Position numbers and translations under genes: made by a program. Shown here in pieces: positions 25,588 through 33,752 of a stretch of DNA of 34,966 nucleotides. Source of the DNA: an uncultured Lachnospiraceae bacterium (GTDB lineage: Bacteria; Bacillota; Clostridia; Lachnospirales; Lachnospiraceae). Numbering within the stretch: position 1 is the first letter of the stretch; each line of letters starts with the position of its first letter. The notes under the pieces were generated by a model. That model worked only from the letters and a program-made list of their open reading frames with translations, was not told the origin of the DNA and searched no databases. The stretch spans positions 1 through 34,966 of the forward strand of contig CANQMA010000017.1 in the NCBI GenBank assembly GCA_947624875.1. The letters run 5' to 3'.

Positions 25588-27008
25588 GAACCTTCCCTCC
25601 CCGTCATTGCCGGAAAGAGCACCGTTACCGTTGTCCCCTTTTGGGGCGCGCTCCGGATTTCCCATGTCCCATGATGCAGACTGATGATTTTCTCACAGAG
25701 CGCCAACCCTATACCGGCGCTGTTTTCTCCTCCGGCGCGGGATTTGTCAACCATATAAAACGCCTGCCTGACCTTTCCCAGTTCTTCTTTTTTCATACCA
25801 CAACCATTATCTATAATTAAAATTTTGTATTGCTTCTCTGCCATTTCCCCTACCACTGTAATTGCGCCGTCCGCACCGATTGCTTTTCGGGAATTATCAA
25901 TCAGGTTATAAAAAAGGGATTGCAAAAGCTCCCGATTTCCCCATATCCGTCCGTTTCCAAAAGAAACGGAAAAACGAATCCGTTCCGTCGCGGGTATGGT
26001 ACGGAAAACCGACTTGATATTTTCTGTGAAATCCTCCATTGCAATCTGCTGCATTTCAATCTCCTGCCTGTCCAGCAAAATCAGATTTAACAGTTCATGG
26101 GAAAGTTTTTCCAGTCTTTTTCCCTGTGAAAAAATATATTCTGAATATTTCCGGCGTTTCTGCTCTGTGAGATTTCTGCTCCGAAGCATATCCGCATAAC
26201 CGATTACCGAAGTCAGCGGCGTCTTTAATTCATGCGCAAATGCCGCCGTAAATTCTTCCTGCTTTTCTGCTTCCGCCTTTAATTTTTCCATATTTTCCGA
26301 CAAACGCTCTGCCATCGCATTAAACTGCCGTACCAGCACAGCCACCTCGCCGGTCGTATGAACGTCCGCGCGGCAGTCATAATCACCGTCGGACATTCTG
26401 CATACTGTTTCCGTCAGTTTTTTCACCGGGCGTGTCAACAGGCGGGAGGTCACAAAAGAAACTACAATACTCATCAATACCGCAATCATCATATAATCCC
26501 TGAATTTTTCAGTCATATATGCTCCATTGTCAAAAGAATCCTGCACATTTTTAAAGACATTCAAAACATATCCGCTGCTGCCGAGCCGCGCCATAGACGC
26601 AATCTCAAGATAATGTGTTTCCGCCAGTTGTATAATCCGGTACTTGCATTGATTTTCCTTCAGTCCGTCGGCTTCCATCTTGTGTTCAATCACTTTATTT
26701 CCGGTCTGGTAAACCAGTCTGTTCAGTTCGTAAACATTGACTGTATAAACATCTTTCTGCCCTAACTGAAACGGACTGAGTATGTCCTGTAAATCTTTTA
26801 CACTGACCTCAGCCCTGTCGTTTTTATGTGACAGCTTTAACGCGTTCCTAAATGTATACAAAATCACTCTGTTTTCATTCACTGCACTGTCAATCTCTTT
26901 TTCTATGGAATTTTGAAACGTGTCATGAATTATAAAACTGCTGACAAAAGAAAGTATCATAATCATAACGCCTGTCATTGACAGAAAAATTTTCCAAAAA
27001 AGTTTCAT
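25584..27008 (-). CDS. Membrane sensor histidine kinase (HAMP, HisKA, HATPase_c)
   Basis: The 474-residue kinase has TM1 (about 6-27), an extracellular region (about 30-170), TM2 (about 172-189), HAMP (about 190-240), HisKA with H259 in FAHELKTPLTSVIGY, and an ATPase domain with N-box FYNLIDNSRKAI and G-boxes DNGCGM and GIGLALCEKI. The frame can be read back to 27218, but that part overlaps the regulator gene and has no family features. GGAGAACAGAA precedes the ATG at 27008, so I chose it. It follows its regulator by 16 nt and overlaps the next gene by 4 bp. The signal is unknown. Confidence 0.92.
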   Translation of the reverse strand: MKLFWKIFLSMTGVMIMILSFVSSFIIHDTFQNSIEKEIDSAVNENRVILYTFRNALKLSHKNDRAEVSVKDLQDILSPFQLGQKDVYTVNVYELNRLVYQTGNKVIEHKMEADGLKENQCKYRIIQLAETHYLEIASMARLGSSGYVLNVFKNVQDSFDNGAYMTEKFRDYMMIAVLMSIVVSFVTSRLLTRPVKKLTETVCRMSDGDYDCRADVHTTGEVAVLVRQFNAMAERLSENMEKLKAEAEKQEEFTAAFAHELKTPLTSVIGYADMLRSRNLTEQKRRKYSEYIFSQGKRLEKLSHELLNLILLDRQEIEMQQIAMEDFTENIKSVFRTIPATERIRFSVSFGNGRIWGNRELLQSLFYNLIDNSRKAIGADGAITVVGEMAEKQYKILIIDNGCGMKKEELGKVRQAFYMVDKSRAGGENSAGIGLALCEKIISLHHGTWEIRSAPQKGTTVTVLFPAMTGREGS

Positions 27009-27024
27009 TTCTGTTCTCCAATAT

Positions 27025-27675
27025 TCAACACAGTCTGTATCCCACTTTATAAACGGACTGAATTTTGTCTTTCCAGTCCAATTTTGCGCGCAGCCGTTGA
27101 ATATGCAGGTCAACCGTCCGGCTTTCCCCCTGATATTCCTCACGCCATACATTTTCATAGATGCTGTCCCGATAAAGCGCGACATTTTTGTTTTGTACCA
27201 GCAGGACAAGCAGGTCAAATTCTTTTGCCGTCAGAGAAACGGGTTTTCCGTCTTTTGTAACTTTCCTTGATGCAAGGTTGATTTCCACATTCCCTTCTGA
27301 AAAAACGGTGTCGATTTTCCGGTATCTTCTCAGAACGCTCTCTACTCTCGCCATCATCTCTACAATTTCAAATGGCTTTGTAATATAGTCGTCCGCTCCG
27401 GACTTTAATCCCTTGACCTTATCCTGTGTACGCCCCATCGCGGTAATAAAAATGACCGGATACCCCAGTTCTCTTGCATACGCCAGTAATTCATATCCAC
27501 TGATTTTTGGCAGCATAATATCAAGCAGGCACAAATCAAACGTCTCCTGCTCCATCTTCCTCGCCGCCGTCTCGCCGTCATAAACACATACGCAGGAATA
27601 ACCCTGTTGTTCAAGATTTGCTTCAATCAGTTCTGCAATCAGCCTGTCATCTTCCGCTACTAATATTTGAATCAT
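27025..27675 (-). CDS. OmpR-family response regulator
   Basis: The 216-residue regulator has a receiver domain with AEDD, phospho-acceptor D52 in LLDIMLPKISG, the switch region FITAMGRT and conserved Lys in DYITKPFE, plus a winged-helix domain ending KIQSVYKVGYRL. The frame begins at 27684, but AAGGA abuts that ATG with no spacing, while the ATG at 27675 is 9 nt away, so I chose 27675. It is the first gene of a four-gene run (regulator, kinase, two anchored or secreted proteins). Confidence 0.92.
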   Translation of the reverse strand: MIQILVAEDDRLIAELIEANLEQQGYSCVCVYDGETAARKMEQETFDLCLLDIMLPKISGYELLAYARELGYPVIFITAMGRTQDKVKGLKSGADDYITKPFEIVEMMARVESVLRRYRKIDTVFSEGNVEINLASRKVTKDGKPVSLTAKEFDLLVLLVQNKNVALYRDSIYENVWREEYQGESRTVDLHIQRLRAKLDWKDKIQSVYKVGYRLC

Positions 27676-27730
27676 AAAATACATTCCTTACTGTTCATAT
27701 AAAGTGATTTTAATTCAGAAATGTTTCTAA

Positions 27731-27740
27731 GTTGTATCAT
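27731..27740 (-). promoter_or_regulatory. Shared 10-bp motif, copy 2
   Basis: ATGATACAAC on the minus strand, about 55 nt before the start of the response regulator. It is identical to the copy at 24773-24782. No strong sigma-A promoter is visible between the motif and the gene. Confidence 0.35.
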
Positions 27741-27775
27741 AAATAATCTTTCAATATCCTCCGCTTTTATCCGGT

Positions 27776-29929
27776 CTATAGTTTTTCCAGCCGGACCCTG
27801 AAGGTAATCTGTCTGGGTGTCTTCATTCCGTCAAACTGTATCACATAAGCGGCATTGTCCGTATCAACCGCTATAATGGTTCCCTCGCCAAAAACCATAT
27901 GTCTTACGCGTTCATGAACAGCGAACAATTCCTGTTTGGGCGTTTCTTCCAAAAACTTTTCCCTGAAGCGGATATACGCCTTTGCCTCCTCAATCAGACT
28001 TTCGTCCGGCTTTTTTGTATACGTTAAAAGCGACTGGTCAATATCGAAAAGAAACCTTGAAGGGAAACGCGGCGTCCTGTCAAAATGAAATCCCTCCGCC
28101 TCCGAGAGATACAGTGCCTTTTTTGCCCTTGTCACAGCGACAAACGCCAGTCTCCGCTCCTCCTCCATGCGCTCCAGCGTGTTGGTCTTTCTCGCAGGAA
28201 ATACCCCTTCATTCATACCGCACAAAAACACATACGGAAACTCCAGTCCCTTTGCCGCATGAACCGTCATCAGCTTCACCGTATCCTGCGTTTGCGCCAC
28301 ATCATGATTGGTAAACAACGCAATATGGGAAAGATAACTTTCTAACGTCACTTCTTCCCCGCAGGTCGTTTCATATTCATAGACCGACTGCTTTAATTCG
28401 GCAAGATTGTCGAGCCGCTCCTGACTCCCCTCAGTGCGGAGCATTTTTTCGTACCCGCTTTTATTTAATAAATCCGCAAGCAGCTCTGAAATCGGTCTGT
28501 TTTCATAATCGGCAGACAGGCGTTCCATCAACGTAATAAACTGCTTTGCGTCCGTTTTCTGAAACAGGGGATCGTCTGCGGATTGTATCAGCGCGTCATA
28601 CAGCGAACACTGATGTTTTCCGGCGTACTCCTGCAGAAAGTTCATTCTGCGCTGTCCGATATTTCGTTTTGGCACATTCACAATCCGCAGAAAAGACAAA
28701 TCATCTTTATATGCAATCATTCTGAGATAAGACAGCGCGTCTTTAATCTCCATGCGGTCAAAAAACTGAACTCCGCTGTAAATCGTGTACGGGATTTTCT
28801 TTTGGAGAAAAACTTCCTCAACCGTCCTTGTCACAAAATGCGCGCGGTATAAAATGGCAGTATCCCCGTAAGGTACCTGCTTTTTTCTAAGTTCCTCAAT
28901 CTGCTCTGCAATCCACTCCGCCTCCTCTTTGGAGGTTTTTGCATGGTGGCAGTAGACCGGCCCGTCCCCGCAGAGCGTGGGAATTAAATCTTTTTTGATT
29001 CTGTGTACATTTTTATCAATCAGCGAATTTGCCACGCGTAATATCTGCGGTGTCGAGCGATAATTTTTCATCATCATAATTGTTTTTGCCGGCTTAAAAT
29101 TGCGTTCAAATTCCAACAGATATTTTCCGTCCGCGCCGCGCCATGTATAAATCGTCTGATCCGGATCTCCCACAACAAAAAGATTTTTATGATATGCGCA
29201 GAGCACGCTCATAAGCTGGTACTGAATCCGGTCAATATCCTGAAACTCATCAATCATAATATATTCCAGACGCTTCTGCCATTTCAGTTTAATATCCTCA
29301 TGCGTGGAAAAGATATAGAGTGAAAACTTAATCAGGTCATTATAATCCAGACCGAAGCATTTCTTTTCCTGATAGAGATATCCGTAGAAAATAATATCGT
29401 CGACTTCCACTGCGGTGTCGTATTTTTCTTTTAAGGCGTCTAACGACATCGGAATCATATCCTCATAGTAGTCGGGATTTTGAAACAGTTTGCGCATTTC
29501 TATCATATCGCGCGCCTTGCCAAACGTTTTATCCCGCAATGTCAGTCCGCGTTCTTCGTAAATAATCTGCAGCATGGAATCAATATCGGAATTGTCCAGC
29601 ACCAGAAAGTTTTTCGGATACGATACCGCATAACTGTCTTCCTGAAGAATGGAAACACAGAAGCCATGAAACGTATTGATATATCCGGTATCATTGTCGC
29701 CGGTCAGTTGATGAATCCGCTGACGCATTTCATTTGCCGATTTATTCGTAAACGTCACGCAGAGAATATTTCCCGGCAGAATTCCGAGAACATTTACCAG
29801 ATAAGCGAACCGGTACGCAAGCGCTCTCGTCTTTCCGGAACCGGCACCCGCAACGACGCGGACAAATCCCTCCGTAGAGGTGACCGCTTCTCTCTGCGCC
29901 TCATTTAAGTCTGTCAGTAAATCCTTCAT
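27776..29929 (-). CDS. pcrA: PcrA/UvrD-type ATP-dependent DNA helicase
   Basis: The 717-residue protein is a superfamily 1A 3'-5' helicase. In order: LNEAQREAV (Q-motif region), Walker A AGAGSGKT (27-34), FTNKSANEM (Ia), DEFQDID (II), VGDPDQTIYTWRGA (III), an MKNYRS (IV) motif, VHAAKGLEFPYVF (V), and VAVTRAKKALYL (VI). The C-terminal fold (about 665-717, RVRHMVFGEGTIIAVD) is the Tudor-like domain that PcrA uses to bind RNA polymerase. It repairs DNA and clears replication or transcription conflicts. GGAGAAAATCA precedes the start. The first 29 bp overlap the 3' end of hydF, so it is read with the hydrogenase maturation genes, an odd pairing. No terminator is seen in the 91 nt before the response regulator, so read-through is possible. 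Confidence 0.94.
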   Translation of the reverse strand: MKDLLTDLNEAQREAVTSTEGFVRVVAGAGSGKTRALAYRFAYLVNVLGILPGNILCVTFTNKSANEMRQRIHQLTGDNDTGYINTFHGFCVSILQEDSYAVSYPKNFLVLDNSDIDSMLQIIYEERGLTLRDKTFGKARDMIEMRKLFQNPDYYEDMIPMSLDALKEKYDTAVEVDDIIFYGYLYQEKKCFGLDYNDLIKFSLYIFSTHEDIKLKWQKRLEYIMIDEFQDIDRIQYQLMSVLCAYHKNLFVVGDPDQTIYTWRGADGKYLLEFERNFKPAKTIMMMKNYRSTPQILRVANSLIDKNVHRIKKDLIPTLCGDGPVYCHHAKTSKEEAEWIAEQIEELRKKQVPYGDTAILYRAHFVTRTVEEVFLQKKIPYTIYSGVQFFDRMEIKDALSYLRMIAYKDDLSFLRIVNVPKRNIGQRRMNFLQEYAGKHQCSLYDALIQSADDPLFQKTDAKQFITLMERLSADYENRPISELLADLLNKSGYEKMLRTEGSQERLDNLAELKQSVYEYETTCGEEVTLESYLSHIALFTNHDVAQTQDTVKLMTVHAAKGLEFPYVFLCGMNEGVFPARKTNTLERMEEERRLAFVAVTRAKKALYLSEAEGFHFDRTPRFPSRFLFDIDQSLLTYTKKPDESLIEEAKAYIRFREKFLEETPKQELFAVHERVRHMVFGEGTIIAVDTDNAAYVIQFDGMKTPRQITFRVRLEKL

Positions 29930-31121
29930 TGATTTTCTCCTTCAGAATTTCAATACTTCTTTCTAAAATTCCTTTCATTTTTGCAATCGCAACTCCGTAA
30001 TTGGTAAACGGCACGCCTGCGTTTTCGGCCAGCTTCATTCTCCGACGCATTTCCCGCTCATTGAGCATACAGCCTCCGCAATGAACAATCAGCGAATATC
30101 CGGATAAATCCTGTGGAAATTCCCTTCCACTGCTTGTCTCAAACACCAGATTTTTTTTCGTATATTCCTGAAACCAGCGCGGGATTTTAACCGTACCGAT
30201 ATCTTCGCACTGCCTGTGATGGGTGCAGCCCTCTGAAATTAACACCACGTCGCCGTCATGCAGTCGGTCAATCGCGTCTGCACCCCGCAGTGCGGTTTCC
30301 AAAAAACCTTTGTATCTTGCCATCAAAATCGAAAAGGACGTCAGTGGAATTTCTTTCGGAACAATTTTTGCAACTTTGGAAAAAACCTGACTGTCTGTAA
30401 TCACCAGCGATATATTGAAATTTAGTTTTTCTAACGCCGTTTCCAGTTCACATTCCCTGACACTTACCGTCAAAACGCCCGCCTCCAAAAGTTCTCTGAG
30501 CACCTGCTGCTGTGGCAGAATCAGTCTGCCCTTTGGCGCCGCGCCATCAATCGGAATGACCAAAACAACCCAGCCCTCCGGCTTTATGAGGTCTGCCGCC
30601 AGAAACTTCCGCTTTTCCTGATCCGGCATCATTCGCGCCAGACGCTCCTTGAGCGCAAAAATGCTCTCCGGATTTTTAGCATCGGCAAAAATGACATTCT
30701 CCCCGTTTGCTTCCGGCAGACTTTCAGTACCATCGCATTGATTGTAGACAATCAGAAACGGAATCTGACGCTCCAAAAAAAGCGTGCGCAGTTGTTCTTC
30801 CGTCTGCTGTATACCGGAAGCTGCGTCCACGACCAAAACTGCGATATCGGTTTTTCCCAAAACCTCCATCGTTTTATTCATACGCAAAGCTCCGAGTTTT
30901 CCCGCATCATCATAGCCCGGCGTGTCAATCAACAGCACCGGCCCAAGTGGCAGCAGCTCCATTGCTTTGTACACCGGATCGGTTGTCGTTCCTTTTTTAT
31001 CGGAGACAATCGACATGTTTTGTCCTGTAATCGCATTGAACAGGCTCGATTTCCCCGCATTGGTTCTGCCGAAAAGTCCGATATGAATTCGTTCTCCCGA
31101 CGGCGTCATATTAAGACTCAT
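29901..31121 (-). CDS. hydF: [FeFe]-hydrogenase maturation GTPase HydF
   Basis: The 406-residue protein carries the HydF layout: an N-terminal GTPase domain with GRTNAGKSS (18-26), DTPG (66-69) and NQCD (127-130), a dimerisation region, and a C-terminal iron-sulfur region with C299, H301/H302 and HCGGC (347-351), the CxH...HCxxC signature that holds the [4Fe-4S] cluster. HydF is the scaffold on which HydE and HydG products are assembled and from which the di-iron subcluster is passed to HydA. AGGAG lies 7 nt before the start; it overlaps the last repeat unit of the hydG 3' end. The 3' end overlaps pcrA by 29 bp. Confidence 0.96.
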   Translation of the reverse strand: MSLNMTPSGERIHIGLFGRTNAGKSSLFNAITGQNMSIVSDKKGTTTDPVYKAMELLPLGPVLLIDTPGYDDAGKLGALRMNKTMEVLGKTDIAVLVVDAASGIQQTEEQLRTLFLERQIPFLIVYNQCDGTESLPEANGENVIFADAKNPESIFALKERLARMMPDQEKRKFLAADLIKPEGWVVLVIPIDGAAPKGRLILPQQQVLRELLEAGVLTVSVRECELETALEKLNFNISLVITDSQVFSKVAKIVPKEIPLTSFSILMARYKGFLETALRGADAIDRLHDGDVVLISEGCTHHRQCEDIGTVKIPRWFQEYTKKNLVFETSSGREFPQDLSGYSLIVHCGGCMLNEREMRRRMKLAENAGVPFTNYGVAIAKMKGILERSIEILKEKINEGFTDRLK

Positions 31122-31130
31122 AACATTCTC

Positions 31131-31244
31131 CTAAAATCCGGAATTTCTCATTCCCTCTGCAATCTTTCCTAAAATCTGAAATCTCTCGTTCCCTCTGCAA
31201 TCTTTCCTAAAATCTGAAATCTCTCGCTCCCTCTGCAATCTTTC
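31131..31244. repeat. 38-bp tandem repeat, three copies, at the hydG stop codon
   Basis: Units at 31131-31168, 31169-31206 and 31207-31244. The last two differ at one position; the first differs from the second at four. The copy at 31207-31244 encodes the final 12 codons and TAG of hydG. The other two continue downstream towards hydF, each ending in its own TAG, and the leftmost one supplies the TAGGAG ribosome site of hydF. 38 is not a multiple of three, so the extra copies are not a protein extension. They are not CRISPR-like, because no spacers are present. Confidence 0.92.
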
Positions 31245-32646
31245 CTAACCACTGCTCTGCTCTTTTACGCACCTTGCAATCGGGAATTTTTTTCAGTTCC
31301 TCTGCAATCAGACGCGCGCCAATCTGTTTCGTCTGCTCCGTAGCATAGTCCTCAAGATACTCCTGCAAAGTCATCAGCGCATTCGGGTGGCAGTAATTTA
31401 AAATCTGTCCTGATTTACAAAAGCTCATAAAGCGGTCTCCGGTACGCCCCGCTCGATAACACGCAGTACAAAACGACGGAATCAATTCCATTTCCATCAG
31501 CCAGCGGACAACCTCGTCCAAAGTCCTCTGGTCGGAAACGTCAAACTGTTCGGTATCCGTCGGGCGCGCCTGCTCGCTGTAACCGCCCACTGAAGTCCTT
31601 GAACCACCTGAAATCTGCGAAATTCCAAGACGGAGAACCCGCTCGCGGACGCTTTTGTTTTCTCTCGTAGAAATAATCATTCCGGTATATGGCACTGCAA
31701 TCCGGATTACCGCGCAGATTTTTTCAAAAATCTCATCACTGATTCCGTTGGAAAACTGATCCGGATCAATCCCGTCTGCCCTTTTAATTCTAGGCACACT
31801 GATTGTATGCGGCCCGACGCCATGCACCGCCTCTAAATGCTCGGCGTGCATCAAAAGCCCCGCAAGCTCATACCGATACCGTTCCAGACCAAACAGCACG
31901 CCCAGACCGACATCATCAATGCCGCCCTCCATCGCGCGATCCATCGCCTCAGTGTGGTAATTATAATCATGCTTCGGGCCCGTCGGGTGCAGTTCCAGAT
32001 AACTGTCCCTGTGATACGTTTCCTGAAATAAAATATAAGTGCCGATTTCTGCCTCTTTCAACATACGGTATTCTTCAACGGAGGTGGCGGCAATATTCAC
32101 GTTCACGCGCCTGATGGCTCCGTTTTTATGTTTGATGGAGTAAATGGTTTGAATGGAGTCAAGAATATATTCGATTGGATTGTTTACCGGATCCTCCCCT
32201 GCTTCAACCGCAATCCGTTTATGTCCCATATCCTGAAGCGCAATCACTTCCTGACGTATCTGCTCCTGCGTGAGTTTTTTTCTCGGAATGTTTTGATTTT
32301 CCAAATGATAAGGACAGTACCGGCAGCCGTTGACACAATAATTGGACAGATATAGCGGCGCAAAAATGACAATCCTGTTTCCGTAATAAGCCAGTTTAAT
32401 CTGCTCTGCCAGCCGGTAAATTTTTTCCGTCACTTCCGGAAGTTCACAGGATAACAGTACTAGCGCTTCTCTGTGGTCAAGCCCCTCGCAGACCGTTTCC
32501 CGTCCGCGCCTTTTCGGCTTTGCTTTTTCTAAAATCCGGTTGATGAGTGCCTTATTATTTTTATTTTCTTCCGCATATTGAAGCGTGTCCAATATTTCCT
32601 GATGGTCAATAAACTCCTCCGCTCTCATCGAATATTTATTGTACAT
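31207..32646 (-). CDS. hydG: [FeFe]-hydrogenase maturase HydG (radical SAM tyrosine lyase)
   Basis: The 479-residue radical SAM enzyme cleaves tyrosine to give the CO and cyanide ligands of the H-cluster. The radical SAM motif is CVNGCRYC (104-111). The C-terminal auxiliary cluster motif is CTACYRAGRTGDRF followed by a third Cys in ILNYC, as in HydG and not in the related ThiH. The first possible start is a TTG at 32652; the ATG at 32646 is preferred, with AAAGGA further upstream. The gene lies 62 nt after hydE and 85 nt before hydF. Its last 12 codons and stop form one unit of the 38-bp tandem repeat. Confidence 0.96.
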   Translation of the reverse strand: MYNKYSMRAEEFIDHQEILDTLQYAEENKNNKALINRILEKAKPKRRGRETVCEGLDHREALVLLSCELPEVTEKIYRLAEQIKLAYYGNRIVIFAPLYLSNYCVNGCRYCPYHLENQNIPRKKLTQEQIRQEVIALQDMGHKRIAVEAGEDPVNNPIEYILDSIQTIYSIKHKNGAIRRVNVNIAATSVEEYRMLKEAEIGTYILFQETYHRDSYLELHPTGPKHDYNYHTEAMDRAMEGGIDDVGLGVLFGLERYRYELAGLLMHAEHLEAVHGVGPHTISVPRIKRADGIDPDQFSNGISDEIFEKICAVIRIAVPYTGMIISTRENKSVRERVLRLGISQISGGSRTSVGGYSEQARPTDTEQFDVSDQRTLDEVVRWLMEMELIPSFCTACYRAGRTGDRFMSFCKSGQILNYCHPNALMTLQEYLEDYATEQTKQIGARLIAEELKKIPDCKVRKRAEQWLGKIAEGARDFRF

Positions 32647-32708
32647 TTCCAATCGTTCCTTTCCAATTTCTTACCGCGCCATGCGTAATCCTCTCTCCGG
32701 GCAATCCT

Positions 32709-33740
32709 CTATGCGATATAGTCGCCCCTGTCGCATACAAGGTGATATCCTACGCTTCTTATGCTCTGAGCCAGATGGGAAATCCCTTCTGCCGCCTCTT
32801 TTCCGGTACAGAGTTTATGATCGTAAAGCGCATATTTCCCCCGTACCTGCTCCGGAGATAAATTCGGCATCACTACATTGGCGCCGGCGCATAGGCCCAG
32901 TTCCCGTCCTCTCGGATCAATTGTTCCCAGCGCTGTTGTTGCCGGTATCAGGGCATGAGGCAGCGCCAGCCGCGTCAGCGCAATCATTTTTAAGGTCTGT
33001 TTTAGAGAACCCTGCCTTTGATTTTTATACTTTGTATCCCGATGGGGAATAAACGGCCCAATTCCCACCATTTCAGGCTGAAACGCCGTTATAAACTGCA
33101 TGTCCTTTGCCAGACAGTGCGCCGTCTGATACGGAGATTCCACCATAAATCCACAGCCTGTCTGATAACCGATTCTGTGCAGAATTTCCAGACAGTTCAT
33201 TCGGTTTTGATAACGCATGGACTTCGGGTGTATCTTTTCGTAATGGAGTTCGTCTGCGGTTTCATGGCGCAGCAGATACCGATCTGCCCCCGCTTCATGC
33301 CACGCGCGGTAAGTTTCCTCGTCCCTTTCGCCTAACGAAAGCGTCACTGCGCAGTCCGGATAACTTTTTTTCATGGACGAAACAATGTCGCATATCCGTT
33401 CCTTTGTGTGGTATGGATTTTCTCCTCCCTGAAGGACAAACGTGCGAAATCCAAGCGCATATCCCTGAGCGCAGCACATTAAAATTTCCTCTTTGGTCAG
33501 CCGGTATCTTTGCGCATTATGGTTGCTGCGCCTGATGCCGCAGTAGTAACAGTCATTTTTGCAATAACTGGAAATTTCTATCAGTCCCCGCGCAAAAACT
33601 TTACTGCCATATACACTTTTTCTGGCTTCACCTGCCCGCTGAAACAGACCGTCCAGCTCAAAATCCGCAGAAATCACCTGCTCCCACTCATTCTGCGAAA
33701 GGCTATGGGTTTGCGCCAGTTTGTCAATCAGTTCCTTCAT
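32709..33740 (-). CDS. hydE: [FeFe]-hydrogenase maturase HydE (radical SAM)
   Basis: The 343-residue enzyme has the radical SAM motif C60, C64, C67 (SSYCKNDCYYCGIRRSN) and the family segments RYRLTKEEIL and FRTFVLQGGENP. The length agrees with known HydE (about 350). HydE acts with HydG and HydF to build the H-cluster and supplies the dithiolate bridge chemistry. Only 12 nt separate its start from the stop of the secreted-protein gene upstream, and its ribosome site (GGCAGGG) is weak, so its expression may depend on that gene's transcript. No hydrogenase structural gene lies in the window. Confidence 0.95.
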   Translation of the reverse strand: MKELIDKLAQTHSLSQNEWEQVISADFELDGLFQRAGEARKSVYGSKVFARGLIEISSYCKNDCYYCGIRRSNHNAQRYRLTKEEILMCCAQGYALGFRTFVLQGGENPYHTKERICDIVSSMKKSYPDCAVTLSLGERDEETYRAWHEAGADRYLLRHETADELHYEKIHPKSMRYQNRMNCLEILHRIGYQTGCGFMVESPYQTAHCLAKDMQFITAFQPEMVGIGPFIPHRDTKYKNQRQGSLKQTLKMIALTRLALPHALIPATTALGTIDPRGRELGLCAGANVVMPNLSPEQVRGKYALYDHKLCTGKEAAEGISHLAQSIRSVGYHLVCDRGDYIA

Positions 33741-33752
33741 AGCGCGCCCTGC

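Noticed and set aside
31131-31244. CRISPR array
   Set aside because: The three 38-bp units are directly adjacent with no spacers, overlap hydG coding sequence, and no cas gene is near.
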